Under the pieces are notes generated by a model, which saw nothing but the letters and a program-made list of their open reading frames with translations, was not told the DNA's origin and did no database searches. Positions 46,855 through 58,800 of a DNA stretch of 64,000 nucleotides are shown one piece after another; the first letter of the stretch is position 1; each line of letters starts with the position of its first letter. A program made the position numbers and the translations under genes. Where the stretch lies: the NCBI RefSeq assembly GCF_018991925.1, contig NW_024748849.1, positions 364,501 through 428,500 on the forward strand. Direction: 5' to 3'. This DNA is from Homarus americanus. Taxonomy: Eukaryota > Arthropoda > Malacostraca > Decapoda > Nephropidae.

Positions 46855-49800
46855 TGTACACCAGACCAACATAAAGTGTAACGAACACACAACAGGGAAA
46901 GTACATTTTAAAACTTAATAACCTAAAAAATATTATAAATTAAATACTGTCCGTATATGAAAGTCTACAAAGACACACCCCCAAAAAAATGTTCATCAAT
47001 AATAATGTACCACAATGTGTTCCATCTACGTAAAAAAAATTACCCTCCTAATGGTGAATGGAGGTTGGCAATTAAGTTGAGTACAATTTGTTAAGGGATC
47101 ATCATCTAAGAGAAAATCAAAATAAGGATTAATATAATTCTTAATAAATTGTTTGTTACACTTAATTACTAAATAGAATTGAATTGGCGAAATCTTAGTC
47201 CTGTCATACCGGCAAGGGGGTTGTTTTTAGCACACACACTGAGGCAGAGACGATCCAGCCTTCAGTCTGCACACACTTCACACCCCATCAATCCTCAAAT
47301 TTCAGTATACAGTACAAGGTATTTTCACGTTATTTGGGGCTATACCACTACACTTCATGACTAAGGGTTTCATTATTATAGTGATCTGTTGTCATAATTT
47401 TTCAATTGTTTCTCAAGACACTAACTCAGTAATTGAAATATTTATATGATGATTCAGCTAGAGGTGTCAGCCATCTTTGTATTAGGACTTGAAGTCCTAT
47501 TTTATATTTGTTAAGAGGATTTAGGGGAATTGTTAAAGTACTATATAAAAGGAAATTTTTAGTGGGCACCAAATATTCTTGTGTTACAGTGGTACTTTAA
47601 GTACAGTATGTAAGCGTAGGAGTTAGCATTTAACGATGATCATCATTTACATTATTTACCTAATAATTAATAAGTTTCAATACTTCATTTGGAGGGTGGG
47701 GGAGCGTTACATTACACGTACCACATAACGGTTGTAATCTCAATTCTGTGTTGTCTTATGACAACTAACCCACCTTATAGAGATATTGTCCAGGAGGTTA
47801 GTACAGTAAACCCTTGCTATTTGCGGGTTTAAAAATCTATCTGTCTGTCTACAAATATTACAAGTGCAACAAACCTCCCAAGAGACAAACAATGAACTAT
47901 ATATTCTCAAACAAAATCAAACTGACTCAAGACTCCTAAACAGTGTAAATATTTCACACCTTTTATCTTTGCTTACTATAATAATCTGCTGGAGAAACTA
48001 CTGTACTTACTCTTTATCACATGTAATAAAAAATTGATGAGGTCAGAATTAACTTAAGTTTTTCAGACACTGGGATCTCCCCAAAATGGCGGCTCAAAAA
48101 AATGTACTATATGTATAGCAAATTATATATAAAGTTCTGTGAAACTTTGTATATACAGTACACAGAGAAGCTGTATATATACAGAAGAGGAGTCTTTTTA
48201 TATTTAGCACCACAATGTCCGAGTTTTTAGTTAGTTGTGTAGGATGTTTTAGTGCTTTTTATGGGAGGGCATCAGAAATATGGATCTTCCCTAAGAGTGT
48301 ACAGTTCTCACCTGTAATAATTCTACAGCAACAACCTCAGTGGTGGCCCCCTCAACACGCTCACACACCCAGGCTGTGGCATCAGCGACAAAGGTGAAGG
48401 CAGGAAGACCGGCCTGCTTCAGTAAGCTCACACCTTTCACTTGGTCACATTTAATTCCACAATTTCCACCAGTGGGGAATTCATGTTAACTTTCTTGGCT
48501 TCCCTGATAGAAAAATACTGTGTCATCAACCAAAGCAAAAAGTCTTTGACTGGTAATTAATACAAACAAAAATACAACAGAATCTTAATAAAACAAAATT
48601 GTTTGATGTACTATACTGGAAACACTTTCATCTACCTATCAATTATCGTTATTCCTCTTCTATTATTTGAATGGAATAGATGAAATAAAACAGAGACCTT
48701 AAGAAAGAGGAAGAAAATGGTCTAGAAAAGTTCTCTGCACCAATTGTTTGGCTAATGGAGATATCACTGAAGCCAGCATCCAATGACAAGCCTTCACTCT
48801 ACTCAGAAGTGTGAGAGTGCTGAAAATAACAGACTCTTTTAAGGATTTACCACAAAGTTACATTAAGGTGTTACCAGGTGGAACATCAACAATTCATAAC
48901 CAGTACACTTGAGGTGACAAACAGGAAGGATTACCTGACAAATCACAGCTTGTTTATAGGTGACAGTAGTGACAAACCACTGTCACACTCACCTTTCCTC
49001 TTGCCTCACTTTACTCACCCCTCCTCCTTATTTTCCTCCTCTGGCTCCACGAGTGACTTCATCTCAGGGGTGTCTAAATGTGCCTCCCGACTTCCACTTT
49101 CAAATTTAAAACGATCCGTCTTACTTCCCGATCGAGGTCGAGGACGCTCCATTACCCTGTTACTGCCAAGACGCTCACGGAAGGCAGCAACATTCTGACA
49201 ATACAACATTTACTTGTTATGTGATTCTTAGTGAAGGACAAAGTAGCAAAATAAAGAAAGAGAATCACCCTTTCTAACAAATTGGCAACAAATTAAGAAA
49301 ATGTAAAATAAAAGTACAATAATGAACATATGATCATTGGACAGAAGAAAATGTATTCTCATGCTATGTTTACTACTACTGCACAGAACATCCACAAGAT
49401 AATCAAATACTGTATATATACAATTCCTCTTATACATCTGATAACAACAAGAGCTACATATATATAATTACAGTACATACAAAAATCAAAATAATAAACA
49501 ACTATTGCACTGTACTGTATGTATAATTCTAAACAAGCAACCCAAAATTACAACAGTTATATAAAGTATACTCTCGACTAAACAGAATCCGATTATAACG
49601 AACTCTCGATTTAGTGGAGGGAATTTTTTCTGTTATTTTTTGCTCGATTTAGTGAACTAGTTGCCTTAAATTGAAAATAATTCCGTTAATACGCTTACAT
49701 TTACAGAGACACCTCAGACACACGATATGTACATAGAAACATTATTCATGGCTTAGCTTAAACTAGGGGGTTCAGTGATTGTTTTCAAATTTTATATTAT

Positions 49801-52800
49801 TTCCAAACTTTTTCCAATTGATAGCTGCACTGTTTTGACTTTCTCCCCCACACTACTTCCATTCTGAGACTTCTGAGAGACTTTCGGTATAATGTCTAGG
49901 CACAGTAGTTAGTTGACCGAGAGGTAGCGATGAACAACACACGTGGTGGGGACAGGACACAGACCGAGCGGATGTGAACAAACCCCTACGCCAAGCGGCG
50001 GAATTTAACGGAATCATGCTCGATTTAGTAGACTAATTAAAATCGAGCAAAAAATAATTGATTTAGCAGAAATTTTGATTTAACGGAAAAGGGTGGCTTG
50101 AATTAGTTCGTTAAATTGAGAGAATACTGTACAAAACAATAGAACACTCAATAAAAAAGGCAAATACTGTACAGGTATATGAAGTGTATCATTTCAAGTG
50201 TAGGATTAAGAGAGAGACAAATGAGCATCTGGTGTCAGAATGATGTACTGCTGATGGGGACTAATACTGTCAAGGCATATGATCTAACATAACATAACTT
50301 TTGTCTATATTTTCAACTAAACAATGAAGAAAAACAAAGTACTGTGACCCGTGTTGAAATATAACCAAAGAATAATTACTTGCCAGCTAAAACAAGAATA
50401 GTTTATGCTACAATATTTACTGTGTTTGTAGTTCTAAATTTTATTTGGATTATATTTATACTAGTAACTACACTAACATACAGAAGTTACTGTACCTGTA
50501 CTTTATACTGTACCTACACTAACATACAGAAGTTACTGTACCTGTACTTTATACTGTACCTACACTAACATACAGAAGTTACTGTACCTGTACTTTATAC
50601 TGTACCTACACTAACATACAGAAGTTACTGTACCTGTACTTTATACTGTACCTACACTAACATACAGAAGTTACTGTACCTGTACTTTATACTGTACCTA
50701 CACTAACATACAGAAGTTACTGTACCTGTACTTTATACTGTACCTACACTAACATACATTAGTTACTTTTACAAAAAACTTTTGGACCTAAATCATTAGA
50801 GATTATGTTTCTTCTTCACCTGTGAGAAAGGAAAGCTCTGTAAGACTGTTTGTATTTGTTGTTTTTTTATGATTTTAATGTAACCTTTGTCCAAGTCAGA
50901 AATAAAATTACTGAAAGAAATTGAGGTTGATGTTAAGTTTACTGAAGACAATGAAATGGTTGCAATAAAAATACATTTAAAAGCTAAAGATCATTATGCC
51001 AGAATAAAGACAAGATAAATTTTCAGCAACTGAAAAGGGATACAGTACAGGCAATAACCATTATACGACGGATCTATATACGTTCTATGAGGTTAAAGAA
51101 TTGACACCAGTTACTGCTATATGATGGATAAGATCAGGTTTATTATGGTCGCTACCTGAATGCTTTTCCTGCATTGTCATTGCTACGAAAAAGTGATGTG
51201 CAATAACTCGCAATATTCCGAGATATGACGAAGTAATCTCGGAATGACTTACCACGTCTCATGATCTACAATAATGATGAATAGTTTATTATTAAAAAAT
51301 AAAACCAATCACAATCACCATTACATACAGCCTTACTTACCAAGTATTGCCAGGTAACATTATCAGTACGAGACCCAGGGTGGGGGGTCAGTGCATCTTT
51401 AGTTGACTGTACATAATTATCATGTAAGGTAAATTAAAATAAATCTTTATTTTATATAAATATATTGTTTTTATGTCCTTATTTTTTTTATTGATTTTAA
51501 GTCTATTTATAAATTCTTTGAGTTATTTAGACATTATTTAATTATTATAGCAGCAGGATATAAAACCTGTCTGGGATTTTCAGAGGCTCAGGAATGGAAC
51601 CTATTTTTTCCCATAATCTATTAATATCGATATATGATCGTATAACGGTCATTGCTTGTACAGTATTACCTAACTATGAATACTATTTAAGAACTTAAAA
51701 ATACTAGTTGCTAATAATCACTTGAGGTTATAAAAATGGTAAAGTAGTACAGAGAAGATATGACCAAAACAGTGTACAGTATTATGTGGGTAAAGACACA
51801 GTATATAAATAATGAAGCAATTGAACTTGAGGTATACCTGACCACTTGCACCTGCCAGTAGTCCTGCAGTAGTGGTGATAGATGTAGAGGTGGTAGTGGT
51901 TGAGGTGGAGGAGGTTGTGGAGGGCAGGCAACATACTTGCGGACCAAGGCTGTGGCGCCTGCCAATATTCCCGTACACACCACCAACCTTCCCACTACCC
52001 CCTGCCTTCTGCAAGTTACAACTCATACTAAGCCAATACTAGCAAAACATGCACAAAAACTCAAACACAAGACAGCACTACATGAAGCTAGGAAGATGTA
52101 CAGTACTAATGATCAAAGAAAAGCAACTTCATCATGAATTTTACTGGGAGTCACTCTTAATATCCTCCCAGAGTCCACTTGCAGGGCAGCCTAGATCTAG
52201 GTTCTTAAAGATCCATATGTTAAATTTTCCCAATCATTAAAGTGCATCTAATTTGATCACTTCAGCAAATAAAAAAAACAAGGTAGTCAAACTAGCATCA
52301 AACATGCATGTCAAACACCTTCCCTGTTATCTCACTGTAAGTCATGACTGGCTAACTGTCAATAGGAGCACCACATCTCACTCTTATTGTCTGGCCACAC
52401 AGTTTGGCCCCTTGGGAATGAATGTTCTTTCAAAGGAAGGAAAACAGTTTCTTCAACGTCAAAGCAATATTTTCTTTATATCTTAATCAGTCCCACTAAA
52501 GATATAACATGTGTTTCGTACATGAGGGACCGGGCTCCACAATACTGTATAATGTCAGCTCTTCTACGTCACAGTTATACAAAAATAATGACGAGTCATA
52601 CCTACTTTAATGGACAAAATAATGAACGATAGTAATAAAAGAAAAAGAAAATGCTCTGGCAAGAAATAAATGTTCACAATTTATGTCATCAGGTGAAGTG
52701 TCTTGATAAAACTCTTATAAAAAATTGGCTAAACTTGAAATTTTAGAAACAAAATTGTGTAAATGATCGGTACACAAACTGGCAATACTCAGCCAAGGAG

Positions 52801-55800
52801 GTTAAGAAAAATTTTGAGTTGTTGGTCAAATCAAGACCATAACCAGTCAATAACTTACAATTACATGTAATTAGCATGATTGTATTGTCCATAATAGATG
52901 TTACAAATATTGTTTAGACAAACCACAATCAAGAGTAAACTGTATCATGAGTACAGGTAGTGAGTCAAGAGGTGTGGTGCTCACTTGTACCATGAGTAGT
53001 GGGTCATGGTAGGTGGTTAAGAAAAAGAAGGGCGTTTCAGTGAACTGTTGAGTTAATTATAAATAAAGTGACAGTTGTTAAGGTCATGCTCCACCCCCAC
53101 CATGTTTACATCTAAGACTCACATGGAGGACAACATGTGGTCACTTATTACTGTTTGAATATTTCTTATTAAGAATCATGATCCAGACCCCTTAAGATGG
53201 ACTCCTGGGAGCAGCAACCGTTCACACGTCTAAAGAAAGGTTGTGTTTATCTATTGCCATTGACGAAAGTATTGATACATGGGCAGCCTGATGAAAAAAT
53301 ATTACCTATTTTTTTTTCTTCTCACAATTTCAAAACTTTTTCTGCCATTGTAGATTAGCTGGACAGGTGCTGATGCACTCATTCAAAATTCAGAATGTAC
53401 TATGTTATCCCCCCCCTCCCCGGGTATGTTAGTAATCCACCAGTAATTAAAAGGAAGTGGAGGACAAGGAATAATGAGAGATCTTGTGTTGTTCTTGACA
53501 GAATAAAATAAAGATAAACTTGCACTGAAATGTGTCTTCCTAACTATGACAATTAACTTGACAATACAGTACATGTACTGTATTCTTAGGATGTGTTTTC
53601 AGTTGTATATTGACTTGTTTTATCATGTATAATCATTTTTACTCATGATATATTGAATACATTTTGAAAGAGGAGATATACAGTATATTTATGATAGCAA
53701 ACAGTAGGAATAGATTAACTGACAAAATCCAGGAAAGCAGCGCTACTCAATATAAAGCAAGGCTCAAGAGCCCTGGTCAGAATTCTTTGTCTGTTGTATC
53801 ACACTGAAAAAGTGAAGACAGTTTTGTTGATGACTGTGTTCTTTATCAGTAATTTGTATAAAAACTGTATCAATGCAATCTGTCAATGACAATATAAAAC
53901 ACAATTCACACCATATTTATGGCACAAGGAAGGTGTACGCACGAGCACGCACACACAAAAAAAAAGATGTACAGCAGAGCCTCACTATTTGGCAACTGAT
54001 CTTGCATCTGGTGTGTAACATTAACATTCTTCACAAGGGTTTATACTTTGTGGTGAAGGAGTCGCTAGCCTAACCAAACTTATCCTAACCGAACCTATTC
54101 TAACATATCCTATCCTATTTTACTCTGACTTAACCTAACCTGACCTATCCTAAACTATTCAAACCTAACTTACTCTAACACCCAAAAACAAGTCCAACTG
54201 AACTCATCCTAAACTACAGGTAAACTATCCTGACCTGATCCAACTTACTTTCATCAAATCTAACCAATTACCACAAGTTAAATTACTTTAACGTAACCGA
54301 GTCCACCGTATCTTAACCTAATCTAATTAAACCTGACCACAACTAAACTCACCCAATCTTACCTAAAAGCCCTCCCACTTACGTCACCTATTACAACAAG
54401 AAAGCAATAGTGAGATCATGAACTCTTAAGTCTCCTTCCTCTCCACTGATGCAGAGAAGCAAATGTGTATATGCCAAACAGAACTGCCTCATGTTCAACT
54501 TATGAATAATTGCATCCCCTACCTGTTGGCTTTGTCACAAACACTAGTGAGGTCATCCACACATCTCACCTCTATCCTAAAGTATGACCCCCACTTAAAC
54601 TTCTATCTATACATAGAATATAATTGTCCAGAGGAAATTTTAAGCTTAATTATAACTTGAAAATTATTAAATGGAACTGAAAAGAAATTAAGCAGTTTTT
54701 ACTCTTCTCTTCAAGTTATATATCAAGGTCAGTGCCCCTCTCCATACTGGTAATAATTGTTGTGGTCACCTCGTGTGGAAAATAATTATACTGTACGTGT
54801 ACTGTTGAACTAAACCTACACTTGTACTTATACTCCTCAATAAGTCATCTGGATCTGATCTTAAAAACTCTGCCTTTTATCTTATTGCTGTTGATTCATT
54901 AACCACCAAAGTTTGTGTTGACAGTTTGTACATGTGAAGAAGACTGGAGTGCCTGATAGTGAAGCACTGCTGTGAGGTAATGTCCAGGACAACATACTAC
55001 AAGATATAAACTTGTTCTACAGGGAAAAGAGGAAATAAATTCACTGTTTCTCCTCACACTGTACAGAGTCACTTGTGTTTCCTTGTCCTATAAACCTCAT
55101 GATGGAGGAAAAGACAAATGTTTAATCACAAACTGATAACTAGAGAAAATAGTCCAAAATGCAACTCATTTTTTTAACAAAGTTAATTGAAAACAATTTG
55201 ATTAATAATCATATATTTTTTAATGGAACTTAAAACTTAAATGTAAAGGACAAACACCACCCCCCCCCCCCAAAAAAAAAAAATTTAAAAAATTGAAAAT
55301 GGAAAATACAAAATTAATATTAAAAATGAAGAAATTAATACTGAAAAATAACAAAATTTTTTTTAAATTTTCACTTTTGTAATTCAGGAAATTTGCTAAA
55401 CATATTGACTGACTAATAATATTCATTATGAGAGACAAAACTCATTTAGTTTTTAGGTTTTTATTGTTGTCAGCAAGATTCTTCCCAGAGAACAGTAGCA
55501 AGCAAAAACAACACAGGCTCTCTCATTAATCCTCCACTTCCTTTTAATCACTGTAACACATGTGATGTACACCTTCCTCTTAATATAAACACAAATAATG
55601 TCAAACAGACTGCCTGTATCACATCAATACTTTAGATAATAATGAAACTTCTAAGATCAGTTAACTGATAATTTTGACTAGCACTTGATATATAAATAAC
55701 CACTAAAAATAATTTATCAATTTTGTGTTTGATCTATAAATTTTAGCTAGCAGATCTTTTTTGTTAAATCATGCAGTTAAGAGGGAGCTAATTGTTAAGA

Positions 55801-58800
55801 CCTGCCTAAGACGAGTCAGTCTGTTATATCAACTGAATCTGACACAAAGAATGTGGATTTTAAGAGCAATTTGCAAAGACTTTTAAGTTAAGAAAAAAAT
55901 GGCTGCACTTTTAACCCTCGCCAAGAGGACAACTCACATCCAGCATCATGTACTCACCCGACTCTTTCTGGCATTTATTGGTCTCTTCAGGCGGTGAACT
56001 GTTATCTCAACAAATCTGAGAAAGCCTTCAATGGTCGTCTGTGAGAGAAAACTTGGATTAATTAACTTTATTTTTAACATACATATTCCTTTAAAAACAG
56101 TCCTTTATAGGTTATGTCACCACTGATAACACTAGGAATTACTGTAGCTGTACTTTATGATCACCTGAAGATTTGTTCTCCCAGCCTCTAAAGGACAATT
56201 AATGGCCAAGGAGGGGTCAAGTTAGGTTAGGGTCAGGGTGGTTAATCTTCAGGTGGATTAAGCTGGGCACAAATCTTTAGGCATTCCATATACAGTAGAA
56301 TCCCGGTTATCTGGCACCTACAGGGATTGAGAGGTGCTGGATAAAGAGATTTTCCAGCTCCTAGGATCCCCCAATAAATCCTATAATGCCCAGTGTTACA
56401 TACTGCCCTCGCAAATTCATCTCAAAAAAACAGACTTCTTTAAAACTTAGTCCACTCTATATAAACGATGTGGCTTATGATTAAAGAAAATGTATTATAA
56501 AACTTAAAAAAAAACAAGAAAAATTAAGAGCATGGGTGTGTATGTGTGGGAAGTGAATGAAGGTGGTGGGCTATAACTGCATTGCCGACTCGCCAGCCCA
56601 ATGTGCTCATGCATTTTCTGATATGCTATGTATCGATTTTATTGTTTATCACAGCAATAAATATGGCAGGTCATTCCCATTGTGCGTGGTATTCAAACTT
56701 ACAATTCTCGCTGATTTTGGAGGAATTTTTATTTTTATTACTATTTTTTTCACTTTGGTGCCGATTAAGTTGAATCTGCCAGTTACCCGGATGCCGGATA
56801 ACTGTGATTCTACTGTACTTATATGACTAGGTCTACTAGGTTAGGTTAGACTGGTGTTAGAGTGATTACTCTTCAGATGGAATAAGTTGGGGAGAAAACC
56901 TTGAGGAGCTCCATAGTTTATACTTAAATTATTAGGTTTAGTAGGTTTTAGGCACATTTCTATCAGAGGTTAAGACACCATCATTATGGGAATTAACCAG
57001 TGGTACATCAATGGGTTCTAGCTGCCAACCTTGATATAGGGTTCAAAAATATTATCCTTGGCTTATCATACATATTTAGAACTGGATAAGTCATGTACCA
57101 ATGCAGAATTCTATATACCAAGCACAGCAATTTTTGATCTGCTATTAATAACCTGAAGTTATCTATGAAACTCGACACTAACAATGTCACTTAAATCTAT
57201 GGCACGGCAGATAATCTCACAAACAATACCTGCTGTTCTTCAAGAGTCAACTGGTTGTATATATCACAGGGTACACCCGCTCCAGCATCCATGATGGTTC
57301 TGGTGGCAGTGCGGAAACAGTCGGGGACAAGCAGCACCCGGAAACGCCAAAATTTTAGTGGCTGAAAGGAGAACGTATATACAGTATATATATTTCAGGT
57401 GCCTGTATATACCTGTACAGTACTACATAATAAAATTTTATATATTTCACTAAGGAAAATGATTAAAATGCAATTAGTAGGACCATGCTGAACAAAGAAA
57501 CTGAAGAAGATAAATACTGTAGAGAGAATGACACACTGATACTGGTTGGACCCATAAATATTACTGCACATGACACAAGTTGGTAGGATAAAGACTACAA
57601 CAACTAGTGCAAATGGAGATAAAACTAGGAGAGAAAAGAGAAACCTAAATCAATATCATGAAGATGTTTTTCTGTCACAGAGCGGCCGGAGGTACATGTA
57701 CACCTCTCCTGCACACACCATGGCCAAAGCCCGTGTCTATCTGTTTTTACATTAATACTCCCAGTTTACACTCAACACCCTTCTCTACACATCCTGGGGT
57801 ATTATTGCCTTATTTACTAAAGTAGATTCCAAAATTAAAAAAAAAAAAAACTTTTACTGTATATTGTTTATCCATCATAACTTCACTCTCCCTCCATATC
57901 CAATAGTTCAGTCAAATCGCTCAAATACTATATTCTAGAGAATTAAATTTTATATATAAACCTCCACATCCTATAATTGTGCTACAGTAATACTGTATTT
58001 AGTAGAGTTTTTATGGCAGCCAGTACTCACCCTAAACTACTGTTAATGTATGTAGTGTACTATCAAAGCACTCCCCATACCTTAGTAAGTTAGAACACTC
58101 CACCTCCCCCATACCTCTATAAGTGGATAATCTGGAGACTCTCCCCGGTAACATATGTAATTATCCAGATGGTTCCACATGTATGTTTCCAATCTCTCAG
58201 TACGAAACTCGACCCAAGACACCTCATAGCTGCTCATGTCTGGGGCCTGGAACCTGTACTTGTACTGGCGCTTCAATTGAGGATATGGATGCCTGAAACA
58301 CAGGATTATGAAAATGAAACACATAATGGCTAATGATGGTTAGGGTTGATGGTATTAGCATAGACAATATTATATTAAAAATACTGATGCATGGCTTAAG
58401 AATTATCTGGAGAAACAACAAGAGAGTAGAGTTCAATCTGTAGGTCCACTAGTGAGGTGGATTAGCTGTGTGAAGACCCAGCAAGAGCCACTCTACTGCA
58501 TGAAGAGAAATGGCTTCATACACACACAGAGACAAGAATGCTCACCTTGGTCTGTAAATGGTAACTGTTATCGTTGAGCCATAAAGGAGGATTTTATGGA
58601 AAATACGACCAATAGAAAGACGATATTCCTCGGATGACTCATCATTTCGACTCCTCGTTCTCAAGAGAGAACCGAGCCCGGAATATCGAGGATTATTACC
58701 ATACACATCAACTGTTTGAGTGGGATTCTTCTCTGGCAGCATAATCATTTGAAAACCCTAAAAATGACAAAGAAGTTACAAAATATTTGATGTAGAACAA

